This document shows, piece after piece, positions 11,328 through 22,030 of a stretch of DNA of 43,042 bases. The translations under genes were made by a program, and so were the position numbers. Location of the stretch: NCBI GenBank assembly GCA_003427395.1, contig BFEA01000246.1, forward strand, positions 1,884,155-1,927,196. Direction: 5' to 3'. Every line of letters begins with the position of its first letter. The stretch's first letter is position 1. A model generated the notes under the pieces. It was not told where the DNA came from, did not search any database, and saw only the letters and a list, made by a program, of their open reading frames with translations. Source of the stretch: Chara braunii. Lineage: Eukaryota; Streptophyta; Charophyceae; Charales; Characeae.

Positions 11328-11651
11328 NNNNNNNNNNNNNNNNNNNNNNNNNNNNNNNNNNNNNNNNNNNNNNNNNNNNNNNNNNNNNNNNNNNNNNNNN
11401 NNNNNNNNNNNNNNNNNNNNNNNNNNNNNNNNNNNNNNNNNNNNNNNNNNNNNNNNNNNNNNNNNNNNNNNNNNNNNNNNNNNNNNNNNNNNNNNNNNNN
11501 NNNNNNNNNNNNNNNNNNNNNNNNNNNNNNNNNNNNNNNNNNNNNNNNNNNNNNNNNNNNNNNNNNNNNNNNNNNNNNNNNNNNNNNNNNNNNNNNNNNN
11601 NNNNNNNNNNNNNNNNNNNNNNNNNNNNNNNNNNNNNNNNNNNNNNNNNNN
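11328..11651. other. Assembly gap (324 N)
   Basis: A run of Ns lies inside LTR A between the tandem array and the hairpin array, so the true LTR length is unknown. Two frames reported across it are artefacts of the gap. Confidence 0.99.
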
Positions 11652-11680
11652 CCTTATACCTATTTTACATAAGACATAGA

Positions 11681-12364
11681 GCTGGACCATTCGCCATGGA
11701 AACAATGCCCAACTTGCCTTCACGATATAAACGAACAGGTTGCACAACTACTTCTTTCTTCTTTTGGGAAGATGACTAGGCCATTCGCCATGGAAACAAT
11801 GCCTAGTCGCCCTGAGCTGTTTAATATCCAAAAATTTAGTATTTCTCTGACTTTGTTTTCAAAAGAAAAAACAAATATGGGCAGGGGACTGAACCATTCA
11901 CAGTAGAAACAATGTTCAGCTTGCCCAAACTATTTCCATTTATACTTTGTATATTCATTTTTCTCTTCTTAATGATATGGCTTAACGCTGGACCATTCAC
12001 AGTAGAAACAATGTCCAGCTGCCAGTTCACATGCAAATATACATAAAATACTTTCCTTTATACTTAGTTTAAATTATGTGCGTGGTTTTCAGGCTAAACC
12101 ATTCACCATGGAAACAATGCTTAGCCTTGGACCAAAAGTTCTCCCTAAAAAATAAACAAGAATTTAAACCCCTTCAATCAGGCAACCCTCAAAGTTAACT
12201 AAGGTAGCCAGACCATTCACAGTAGAAACAATGTCTGGCTCCCCAGAAAACAATCAAATAAACATAGCGACCAGGCCATTCACAATAGAAACAATGCCTG
12301 GTCCTTCAGAAAACAGCCAAATAAACATAGCCCTGAGCCATTCACAGTAGAAACAATGNTCAGG
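11681..12364. repeat. Array of eight stem-loops with conserved loop and variable stems (LTR A)
   Basis: Eight inverted repeats are centred on a near-constant 19-nt loop, CATTCACAGTAGAAACAAT or the variant CATTCGCCATGGAAACAAT. Positions and 5' stem arms are: 11681 GCTGGAC, 11774 GACTAGGC, 11889 CTGAAC, 11987 GCTGGAC, 12092 GGCTAAAC, 12206 AGCCAGAC, 12269 GACCAGGC and 12332 CCTGAGC. The 3' arms are the matching complements, for example GCCTAGTC, GTTCAG, GTCCAGC, GTCTGGCT and GCCTGGTC. Units 2, 4, 6 and 7 pair perfectly over 7-8 bp. Unit 8 contains one N, and units 1 and 5 have one or two mismatches. Spacing shrinks from ~100 to ~60 bp along the array. Confidence 0.9.
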
Positions 12365-12599
12365 CTTTGGTCGACCCGGTCAAACGCATGCAATCTACCT
12401 TCCTCCCACCTTCCCCCATTTCATACCTTAGTCTGCTTTCAGTCACAAATAAACTGAAACTTATGCTTCACTCTCACACATTCTTTCCATTCAGTCTGAT
12501 TAGGTCCTAAAGAGAAAGCAAAAACCATAGGGACAACCTCATGCATACAACAGTCATACTGCAGGGGGATAAACAAAACGGGGGTGGTAGTAGGTTGTA

Positions 12600-12860
12600 C
12601 AAATGAAAAGGTATATACCTGATGGTTCCCTGCCTCCAGAACCTCGCCTAGGTTCCGGCAGGGCTCCCGCAATCGGTGGGTGGACTCCCCACAGAGTCTT
12701 GATGCGGTCCTACGGGTTGCAATCCCGCTTGCCGCCTTCCTCTCAGAACCAGGACTAGACTTAGAGTTAGAAAGAATAGAAATAGAAGGTAGAGACTCTC
12801 AGATCCAAGAATGGTGCTCTCAGTCTCGCAGGAGAGGGCCTTAGTATCTTGGATCGCCTG
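12600..12860 (-). repeat. Conserved block shared by LTRs A and B
   Basis: 'Gttccctgcctccagaac', 'gttccggca' and 'gggttgcaatcccg' recur in the same order at 23340-23600. This is one of the best-preserved stretches of the LTR family. It is GC-rich with no coding frame. Confidence 0.75.
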
Positions 12861-14455
12861 AGGGCCCCGCAATGGCAGCCAATATAATAGCTCAGTCAAC
12901 TCTTGAAGCCAAAATGCTGAGCCAAACTCCCCTGATAGGACTCCCGAATCGCAGCAATAACTCTCCCTCTTGTCCAATCTGATCATCCCTCCAAACCTCG
13001 CCTGATCGCGGCCGCTCACCAGCTGTAAGAGTCAGCAGTCACTAAGAGCGGCAGTAACAGTACAAGGTAGTGGCCAGCAGCAATAGCAGCAGTCTGCGGC
13101 AACTCGTAGCAGTCCACAGCAACGGCCAGCAGCAACAGTCCGCTGGACCGACTAGCCGTAGTAATTCTCAGCAGTAACGGTTCGCAACAACAAAAGTAGC
13201 ATTTCGACGCAGCAACAGTCCAAACTGCTATGAAATCTCTGCAGCCACAGCCTTGACACCCAACAGTCGGACTCTCGCATATATGAGAGAAAGAAAGAAA
13301 ACAATCCGCAGCCCCCTCCCCTGGCGGTAGTCACAGTCGCAAGCGCTCAGCGAGCCCATCAGGATGCTCGAATTAGCAGTGGCATAGCAGCTCGGCCTGT
13401 AGTAGATTCAGCAACTCAGCCCATAGCACGCATAGCAAGTCGCCCCGCAGTGGGCACAGCAACTCAGCCCGCGGTAGGCAGAACAACTCAGCCCATAGTG
13501 ACTCCCTGCAAATAACCGCAGTATCCCTGTCTCGAGCGACAACGGTCAACAGGCAAGCCCCCTTACTCCCGAATGTACCTAGCTCATCCTCCGGTCGGGT
13601 TCATACGGACTTTGGTACACCTGAGGGCGTACGACTACGAATGGGGAAGGAATTTCGTAGACCGAGATATCTCCAGCAATGACGCAGTTTTGATAGCAGA
13701 TAAGGTCGGGGTGAACCTCCTGCTGAAGTTCGAGCATCCGTACTCACCATATGTGCAAAAACGGGGGTTGACCTTTCGCTAGAACGTGGAAATATACAGT
13801 GTTTCTCAGCCACGCACGCTGAGGGACAGAAAAATATCACTTCTTCATCATGCAGAGCGATGCGCCGGCAGCGAGTTACATCCGCAGTCCCGCGATTGGC
13901 TCCTTGCTTTTTTTTGCCCGATAAGATGAGTGAATTCGTAATGAATCTTTCGTTACAACATGGTCGGATACGCCCCAACCACCCTGTCTTCCGAACCGCA
14001 GCGTCCGTAGTCCTATCTAGCGGTTCTNTCTCTCTCCCACTCTGGTCTACTCCGCCCGCTGGCTCACGGGCTGCCCGTGCTTACAGCGAAAAAATGAGAA
14101 TGAACCCTCCGCTAGAATGCGGATAGGTGCACCCACGTTGCACAACCGTTCCTACTCAGCGCGACTCACCCTCTTACTACTACTAATTCTTAACTATAAC
14201 TAACTTCAAACTTAGACTCGCCCCTCTCAGAAAATCTCGATCTGCGTTCTCCTTTTCTGTGGATGCACCTGGCGTCAAACCCGACCAGGTTCATTCGCCT
14301 TTCTCAGCCTTCTCCTCGTAGTTTTTCCCCGTCATGCACAACACATCCTTCACTCCCTCGCCCCCAGCAGCACTAACACTAACATACTAACTTCAGATCT
14401 AACGCTACAGTCTAGCTCCCCCTACCCAAAAACCCCTGACCTCCACTTTACTTCG
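12861..14455 (-). repeat. Middle part of LTR A, no gene
   Basis: It starts with CAGCAG/CAGTAG-rich degenerate repeats (13020-13500). A motif gctagaacgtggaaatatac follows at 13779, with a weaker relative at 14110. The same motif occurs in LTR B at 24711 and 24996 and in the unrelated insertion at 36211. I see no coding sequence. Confidence 0.5.
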
Positions 14456-14834
14456 CTCGATTCGTGTACGAATCGAGAGAGAGATCGTTCTTTTCCCCTC
14501 TACCATNACCTTGACACTCCTCACGCAACATCTCTCTCTCTCCCAACTCTCATCTTACTAATCCTCCTCTAAATCTNACCCTTTCATTGGATTCGTCTTC
14601 CTTCGAAACCCCCGTTTTGCACCTTCCCTCACCCGTTTTCACCAAGGAACGGGTGAGCTCNATGCTTTTTACTTTTGCCTCTTCTTCTCCCATAGCCATT
14701 TTGGCGCAGCTCGTACTTCTTCCAGCTCCCTTTCTATCGGTCCTCTCCTGAAACTAACTACANATTCGAATTCGCCCTACCTAAAAACATCGTGCTAACA
14801 TCTTCCCCCGCCCGTTTTCGTTGAGAAACGGACG
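14456..14834. repeat. Second hairpin series in LTR A
   Basis: Three inverted repeats are spaced about 175 bp apart. They are CTCGATTCG/CGAATCGAG with loop tgta (14456-14477), a perfect 10-bp CTCACCCGTT/AACGGGTGAG (14628-14657), and CCGTTT/AAACGG with extra outer pairs (14809-14834). The segments between them share 'ttcgaattcgcc' and 'aaaacccc'-type words, so each hairpin ends a tandem unit. LTR B has positional counterparts at 25149, 25428 and 25793. Confidence 0.8.
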
Positions 14835-16650
14835 AGCCATCTCCTTTCCACCCCGCCTACCTCCACCATCGCCCATCCTTGCTGCGCATGCATCTGGCAC
14901 CTCAGCCCGCCCAGGTTCACTCCACCGTCCATGCTTCCCTCTGCTGCCTCGTCGCCTGGCCGCGACCAGCGACCACGAGAGTACCAGGTGGCCACGCTCT
15001 CCGAACACCGGCACACACGGGCGAACTGCCGACAGCCTTGGCCTACCCGTCTCCTCCTTAGCTCCTCCCTTTCGAACGGATCCGGGGCGGAAACGCGCCC
15101 GGATTCATTCCTTCTGTCGTTCCCCAACTCCTCTCTATCACCTTCCCTTGCTCTGCCTCCCGTTACTCCTTTGCCTGTTGCCCGTCGCTCTCCACCTCAA
15201 TACCCACTGGTCTCCTCCCTGTTTGCTTGCGCATGAATCCGGACGCAGACAGCGTTCGGGTACATTCCTTTCTGCCAGTCGTTCCCCTGCGCAGCACCTC
15301 CCCTAGTGTCCGCCTTCTTCCCCGTCACTCCGTTCGCTCTCGCTGTTGCGCCGCGCCACACTGTCCGTTCCTGTTGATCTCTACTACTAACCGGCTGCTC
15401 ACATCGGCCTCGGATCCGACACTACGACTGGTTCCTCCAAGCAACAGGGCGCGGTCCTATAGCTGCGCTCTACCCCGCTCATCAACCCCTGCCACTCTGA
15501 GGAAAACTCCGGTGGGTACCAGCAACTGGACGGTCCGAGCAGCCTTTTGCCCCTAAGCCCCAGTCCGACGAACGATTTGGACATCAGTATTGCTGCGGGC
15601 TTCCACCTTAGCGCCAGTCCGCCCACTGCCTTTGCTTCGGGTCGTTCTCCACTGCTGCCNGGCCTGTCCGTACCCAGCACAGCCTGTGGTCCGACAGCCC
15701 CCACCTCTCAAAAAACTCTGGTTGTCGGCCGGCCCTCATTTTATAGCCTTTACCGGTGCCGAGGCCCCACGCCAATCTACTCTGTATCGTTCCAATTTTA
15801 ACGGATGTCCCGAAGGACTTAGCCGCGGTGGTACCCCCACCTGCGGTTCTCTAAGATNTNGACTGCCAGTCGCGGTACCGCATCTTGAACCAAAACGGGA
15901 CTGCAAATACCAATAGAAGTAATAGGTAAGTATTAGAAAAAATAAGATAAAATAAATTATTATAAAGTAGAAATCCCTAAGCAGGCTGCGGGGACTGCTA
16001 AACCCCACTGGTCCCGTTGACCGGGCCTGTCGCCGCGCTCGTCAAAAGAAACCGAAGGGGGATAGCCCCGTCGGCCCTCAACCCCCTCGGTTTTCTCCTC
16101 GATGCTCCGCTGCCNCCGCACCGACATCTGCCGGCCTCAATCCCCGAACCTCTGTTGTAATAGTCCGATGTCGTAACCTATAGGGCTAAGCCCAAGCCTG
16201 AGACCAAAACACGCNGAGTGCCATATAAGACGGTGCGGCGCGGCGCTTTGGGCCAACAAAACGGCTGCGCGGCTCCNAGTNCCCGCGCCGGCTTGCTTAT
16301 NCCATGCCATAATTGCCCCGCGCGCCATCCTACGACATCCCGCTCATCGCACNAAGTCGNGCTGTCGTTGNCGATGNCGTCGTCGGGGTCGTTTCTCCGC
16401 ACGTGCNCTCTACTCGGTCAAACGTAATCATCGAAAGAAAATATCCTTAATCCCTGCTTAATAAATAAATAATAATATNACCAAGCGAAACGACCGAGGT
16501 CCGGGCCGGCTTTATGGTCAATAACAGAAATGAATCACGCCCGCCTTAGACCTGCGTGCCCACACACTCGCTATTGTGGTCAACCACCTAGTCCACGCAA
16601 TTACGGACTCAGCCGCGCTTAGCGCGGCATACTTAAACTCTAGACAAAAA
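14835..16650 (-). repeat. GC- and pyrimidine-rich 5' part of LTR A, no gene
   Basis: This is the U3-proximal side in element orientation, with several Ns at 15660-16480. Long frames on both strands are Pro/Ser/Arg-rich by composition and lack domains. Similarity to LTR B fades through much of this stretch and returns near the terminus. Confidence 0.45.
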
Positions 16651-16680
16651 CTATTTTCTGTCACTTGCAAAAACCAGGGC

Positions 16681-16700
16681 GGATACCCTTGTAAGGGTAT
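16681..16700. repeat. Palindrome near LTR 5' terminus (copy A)
   Basis: ATACCCTTGTAAGGGTAT lies about 12 bp inside the LTR terminus and is repeated at the same place in LTR B (27030-27047), followed in both by a cgac(a) end. It is a strongly conserved subterminal inverted repeat. Confidence 0.8.
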
Positions 16701-16711
16701 TCGCACCGACA

Positions 16712-16715
16712 CCGC
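16712..16715. other. Target-site duplication (CCGC) right of LTR A
   Basis: This is the partner of the CCGC at 8748-8751, directly abutting the terminal CGACA of LTR A. Confidence 0.75.
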
Positions 16716-17437
16716 TTCACCACCTTAGTGTCCTTTTGAAGTTCACTTTTCATACCCTCAGAAATGTCTTCTGCAAGGTCACTTGGCATTTTTCCATGCT
16801 CATTCTTCTCATAGTCATGCGTCTCCTTTCTTTTTCTCGCTTCTCGCAGCGTATGACAGAGGTATTGATCGAAATCCCTCTCTATAAAGTTCTTTCATAT
16901 TTTGTCTCATATGAGTTTTCCTTCTGTCCCACGGATCAAATTTCGCTGCTTTGCATCTGCAAAGTTCATAAGGAAGACAAAACACTTGTCATCTTCAGAC
17001 AACGCACAGATCTTGCAGGATGCGCGCTCATACTCCACCAGGAAGTGCCCTACTGACACATAATTGTATCGATCTATCTTATCAAGATCGTCTCTAGTCA
17101 GTTGCTCCTCACCTAGCCGGTATTTATTCCACATGTCATTATTCAACTTGCTTCATGATGTCCCCGCTCTTCTAATTAACGCACTGACTTCCCCTTTCAA
17201 GCCGATATGGATATACTTTATAACCTCCTTCACCATCTGCTCCTCATTCCACTTGCAGTGGGACGGTATCTATTCAAATTTATCAAGGACGTCAGAAACA
17301 TGATATCCTTTGAAGAAGTCGATCTCAACCTTGGGTAGGTTGTCTCGCTCCCAATCACGCAAACCCAACAGATAGGCGAGTTCCTCGACCCCAATCTTCC
17401 CTTGAGATCCTTCCATCTCGAGCTCCTTCAACCCCAT
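16712..17437 (-). pseudogene. gag: Gag N-terminal part, giant-LTR retrotransposon
   Basis: The minus-strand frame starts at ATG 17437 (MGLKELEMEGSQ) and runs 242 codons to the LTR A insertion point. It resembles a plant Ty3/gypsy capsid region, with a helical stretch around LNNDMWNKYRL, then DKIDRYNYVSVGHFLVEYE and CFVFLMNF-type hydrophobic helices, as in the Retrotrans_gag family. Four in-frame stops (TAG or TGA) occur in this part and three more in the second part, but no frameshift. Every stop is a single transition away from Trp, Arg or Gln. The neighbour upstream in element orientation is a 2-kb leader with a tRNA-Asp primer site. Family assignment rests on motif shape and context. A host-gene origin is unlikely given the LTR and primer site. 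Confidence 0.8.
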
Positions 17438-19456
17438 CACTTGTTGAACAATAACGAGCGGTGTTAGGGTCGAGACTCGAGAGAAGTTACATATCTAAAT
17501 CAAAAATAAAATATATCCCGCTAAAAATTATCCCGATACTTCATCATGTGAGTACGCATGAGAACCTATTGAAAAATACGACGACACCGAAGAGACCCTT
17601 TAAACAAATATTCACCTAAAATAACACGCAAAGATTCACTGATAAAACCTTCAAATCACAACTCGGGCATTAACCAAATATCACTTCTACTATCAAGGAA
17701 GGATACAATATATACATGCCATATAGGTGGATACTTCGAACATGAATCCAACATGCAGTACAACTCACGATAGATAACACATACTCATAACAATAACTCA
17801 TAACATGAAAAACACAAATTATTTGCTAGGGTTGTAGCTGAAAACAATGTATGCTTTATAAACAACTACATGAAGTCAACTCAATTGTCAGTCATACAAC
17901 AAGATAACTCTCAACAACGTATTTGACATTATATAAGGCAAAATAAGACTAGCAATGAGTAGATAACATAATACAATTATTACCCCTTCAACTCTTAAGT
18001 GAAACATATAATACAGAGGGGCGATGTAATCCTTATGAGATAACATCTTGACTCCGGAGCCCCTCTCTAAAGATCAAGCCTCACCACAACCCTCTCTAAT
18101 TTTATTGCTTGCACCGCACCTGAAACTAATCATGGTCAGATGGACAACCCCATCCATACCTATCAAGGCAACAAACAACGAATCCGCGCCCTCACAAATA
18201 CGGTGACTCTGCTTAACGTGAGACGAGTCTAGGTCGCTACTCCAGAACCGCTCTCATTAAGCAGTAATTGTTCCACTTGGCCATCATAGTTTTGACAAGG
18301 TAACAACCCTTTCCTCCTCTCTCAACAGATAATGTAGTTACTATCCTGTCATAGGAAAGGTAACAACACCCCACCAATGGACCAGGAACACAATTCCGAC
18401 GTGGGTCTCATTATCATCCTTGAGACTGATAACTGCTTTCTTAAGCCTCAAGAAGGGGGGTAACAATTCAAGAATGCACTTCCACTGAGGACACATGATA
18501 CACACTGACTGACTCCCTTCAGGAAGAACCACATTCCAAAGAAATAAGTCACTCTATTCACCTTTGGTCTCATGCCAGATGTGGGTTTCATGCAAAGTCG
18601 ATATCCTCTTGGAAGGCAATCGATACATACGTCGCCAATCAAACATCAAACGAAATACAGTAAAAACGCATATATGGCAACAACCAGAAAAAAACGTCAT
18701 AAAAACAAATATATACGCATATATTGCACATACTTAAAGCATAGGTCTCTCTTCCGGTTAGCCAAACCGCTAGCTAAGTAACCACTACTTCTCAAGCTTT
18801 TATCGACAGTTACATCTCGACAAACCCTTAGGTAGCTCAACTCATCGCCAACTGATATCATCAGAGGGTCAAGGCACAATACTCATCGCAGTACCTATCA
18901 TACCACAACTCAATCTGAGCTCGGGGAAATATTTTTGCAATTAAACCCCTTTACTTCACACTCATCATCTCCCCCCCCCCTCCATCCGTGTCGCTCACGT
19001 ACCAGAAGCCTCCTCTAAAGCGAGGCGCTATTGACCAGAGGAGGACGCCTCAGCTTAATGTCTTTACCTTCCAAAGCAGGCTTAGCACAACACTCACTTA
19101 ATGAGTCAACTAGCCTCGTAGCTTTGACCGTTATTAACAAAGTTTGCTTCAATAAGGGACACACCCAATACTTAGGATAACAAGGTGCTCACTGAAACAA
19201 CTATTATATGCGTCAGAGTACGTAAGTGTATAACTCAACACTTTCTTTCTAACTCAACACTTTCTTTCTTAAGCAAACCATGCATACCCTTATAACCAGC
19301 ACTTCACACTTAGGCCACAGTCTTAAAACATCTCCGACGATAGTCAAGGTATCAAGCAATTAACCATATAAGTCTAAAAAAACTTCTCATTTTGCCTAGT
19401 TCTCACATTCCCATACCCGGATGTTGTTCCACCAGGGACAACGACAGAAAACCGTT
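17438..19456 (-). other. Long noncoding leader of the giant-LTR element
   Basis: About 2 kb lie between the tRNA-Asp primer site and the gag start. It is AT-rich with stops in all frames. Short frames such as 18341-18532 show no domain. A 'ggtaacaa' word recurs at 18299, 18359 and 18460. Such leaders carry packaging signals in retroelements, but none is recognisable here. Confidence 0.6.
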
Positions 19457-19474
19457 ATCCCCGGCAACGGCGCC
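19457..19474 (-). promoter_or_regulatory. Primer-binding site, tRNA-Asp type
   Basis: The plus strand reads ATCCCCGGCAACGGCGCC, the 3' end of plant tRNA-Asp (which finishes ...GGCGCCA). The minus strand therefore carries an 18-nt complement, beginning 3 nt after the CGACA end of LTR B. The one mismatch is at the final A of the tRNA. It fixes LTR B as a 5' LTR and the element as minus-strand. This primer type is known from plant Ty3/gypsy Athila/Tat-like elements. Confidence 0.88.
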
Positions 19475-20148
19475 TCCTGTCGAGCGCATCGGTCCCGCCC
19501 CGCACAAGGGCGGATCCCTTCCGGTCGCGCAGGAGTTGGTATTTTCTCGTCGCAATACACATGAAGTTTCTACAAGCCGCTCCGACCGAGTGCGTCAGCC
19601 ATACCTCTCACGAGCCCCTACGACAGGATAGGGCCAACGCGAGGCACGACTTACATCCACCTTGCGGTAGTTGTCACCTCCCTTCGGTGGGCGTATCCCC
19701 GTCAAGCTACCAGTCCACAGTACGAAAGTTAATCAGTTGCAATCGCAGAGGTGGACCAGCCGAGGACATTTCTCGTTCGCTGTAACATAGCGGGTACGCG
19801 CGGTTTTACTCTATCGGACCCACACACGAACCGACACACTGGAGGGCTAAACTCCCAAGAGCGACTCCTCGTCGGTCGACTAGGACGCACCCCATATACC
19901 ACGCGTATACTACTTCACTCACACACACAGAACGACACAAAACAAACAACACAACAACACTCCTAGTCTCTTTTGTAGCCATCTCATAACCTTCCGACGC
20001 GGAAAATCAGATAGGCGACACTCGCGAGACTTAGTATAAAACCTCGCGGTCCCTCGTGATCTCGAGAGTCTCGTTCGACACTCAAGTGTCGACTGACACG
20101 CGCCTTGAGGGGTTCATTGGTGTATGGCAATGTGGCTATCATATGAGC

Positions 20149-21048
20149 TTGTGTTTTATGGAAGCCTGGACATTGGATGGGGCTAGAGTGTGATGCGTGG
20201 TGTGAGTTACAGGGGACAACAAAGTTGACCACATTTGTGTATGGCATGACTATCGTGTGGGCTTGTGTTTTATGCAGGTTAGTATTTTGGAGCTTAGTAT
20301 ATGAGCCGAACCTTGGAGACAGTGAGAATGACAACCATGTGATGCATGATCTGCATACCTGATGGGCTTACCTCCTCCTCTTTTATTTTATCTCGAGTCC
20401 TGATTTAATATGGACATTTGTGATGTCTATTTATTTACTGAGTGATTTTGCTTGTTAATTCTTATGGTTGAACGTTGTAGTTCGTGGCAGACGTCAAAGT
20501 CAAACCCATTGACCTGATGACAAGCCCCCGCTGTGGACAACCGCCGAGTGCAGTTGAGAACCACACTATCTTCTGCACCCTGCGGATAGTAAGTGGTACA
20601 CAGGTTCTGACCTGTCGTGGCAATCGAGTTTCTATGGTCATGGAGACCAGCTCCCTCAGCGGGGGCTTGTCATCAGGTCAAGGGGTTTGACTTTGATGGT
20701 TGTCACGGACTACAACGTCCAACCATAAGAATCAACAAGCAAAATTACTTAGTAAATAAACAGGCATCTCAAATATCCATATTAAATCAGGACTCGAGAT
20801 AAAATAAAAAAGGGGGAGGTAAACCCATTAGGTATGCAGATCATGTGTCACATGGTTATCATTCTCACTGTCTCCAAGGTGTGACTCATATACCAAGCTC
20901 CAAAATACTAACCTGCATAAAACACAAACCCACACGATAGCCACATTGCCATACACCAATGTGGTCAACTTTACTGTCCCCTGTAACTCACACCACGCCT
21001 CACACTCTAGTCTCATCCAATGTCCAACCTTCCATAAAACTCATAAGT
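20149..21048. repeat. Fold-back element with ~385-bp inverted arms
   Basis: The left arm (20149-20533) and right arm (20657-21048) are inverted copies at roughly 90% identity by eye, around a 123-nt loop. Arm landmarks are 'gtgtgagttacagggga', 'ttatgcaggttagtatttt', 'tctcgagtcctgatttaat' and 'tgacctgatgacaagc' at the inner edge. A 45-bp outer segment (20116-20160, gtgtatggcaatgtggctat...) duplicates part of the arm. LTR A has no equivalent and instead carries about 550 bp of unrelated sequence here. Confidence 0.9.
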
Positions 21049-21489
21049 TTTTTATAATGGTCATTAAAAGAAGTCTAGTTAAAACCCTCAAAGAAACATA
21101 TCAATTCTCTGGGCCAAGGCATTAAGTTGAGGTACAATTGTAAGCAAAGTTGTGTCGTGAGTCGACGAGTCGACGATCAACCAACCGACCGGTTATCAAT
21201 GATAACAGGAGATGGTCATTGTGGGATTAAGCTGAATCTAGTCCAAATTTTGAATTGAATCGATCAAGAGGACTTGTAACACAAGGCAGGTAAATTCTCA
21301 AACTAAGTTCATAAGTGTATGGAGAATAAATCCCCGTGACACGTTTTTCACTTAAGACTCTCCTAATAACCAAACCTAGGTCTATCTCTAAGTAAGTGCT
21401 CAAAGAAAGGTAGACCTATGGTAGGATCTTCCCTAACCTATTCAGGGTGGATTATCAGAATCGCCATCTGTCAAAATATAATCTATCTC

Positions 21490-22030
21490 TTTTAAACTAA
21501 AAAAAATTCGGCATCGATTCCCGTAGAAAAAGTGTATTCTCAAAATTTATACTAGCTCAAATATGAAAACAGAAACAATATCTAACTTTGGAAAGTCAAA
21601 TTTTGTTCAACTCCTTGAATTAGTAAAAATTTTGGCAGCATCTCCTTTAAAAAGGCAGACTTCCCAGATTTATACTAAGTCAGATATGAACTCAAACATT
21701 AAACTTGAGTTATTTTAAGACAAAATTTAACTAACCTCTTAAATATGTAGAAATTTCGGCAGCGCTGCCGGTAGAGAAAGTAACTTTTCAAAATTTATAT
21801 AAAGCTTTGTAAAAAATCTAAAAATAACTTTGACTTTCCAAAATTCAATTTTGTCCAACTCCCCGAATTAAAAACAAATTGGGCGACACTCCTTTTAGAA
21901 AATGAGGCTTTTTATATTTTTACTAAACCATGCATAAAACTTAGACAAATTGAATATTTGAAAAGTCAAAATATGACTAACTCCTCGGTTTTGTAAAAAT
22001 GTTTGCAGTGCTTCCCCTAGAGTAAATAGC
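21490..22030 (-). repeat. CGGCAGC-type tandem array in LTR B
   Basis: This is the five-copy counterpart of the LTR A array, with cores near 21510, 21630, 21755, 21880 and 22000 and a period of about 122 bp. It is more degenerate (cggcatcg, tggcagc, cggcagcg, gggcgaca, ttgcagtg), indicating longer decay. Confidence 0.8.

Larger units (their letters stand above)
8752..16711 (-). mobile_element. Giant LTR A (solo LTR, ~7.96 kb) inserted in gag
   Basis: It begins TGTCG and ends CGACA, the canonical TG...CA termini, on a minus-strand element. It aligns colinearly with LTR B over its length at offsets of about 10.3-10.9 kb. Shared blocks lie at 8752-9560 with 19478-20110, 10130-11320 with 21056-22270, 11681-12364 with 22341-23077, 12620-12850 with 23340-23600, 13760-14850 with 24700-25880, and the last ~60 bp with 27000-27058. 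It contains no gag or pol, lacks a primer site at its left edge, and is flanked by CCGC duplications within a gag frame, all as expected for a solo LTR. Its length includes a 324-N gap. Any open frame inside it (for example 14821-15306) lacks a domain and is not called. Confidence 0.8.

Noticed and set aside
11177-11779. 200-codon frame across the N gap
   Set aside because: Most of it is undefined sequence; the ends are LTR A noncoding DNA.
11681-12364. CRISPR-like array (repeated ~19-nt core with variable flanks)
   Set aside because: Spacing varies from ~60 to ~110 bp, the variable parts are the two arms of the same hairpin rather than spacers, and the setting is a eukaryotic LTR.
14821-15306. 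161-codon Pro/Ser/Leu-rich frame
   Set aside because: It lies in pyrimidine-rich LTR sequence, has overlapping frames in other phases, no domain, and no conserved counterpart in LTR B.
19457-19474. A tRNA-Asp gene
   Set aside because: Only the 3' 18 nt of the tRNA match, with no cloverleaf around them; it is a primer-binding site.
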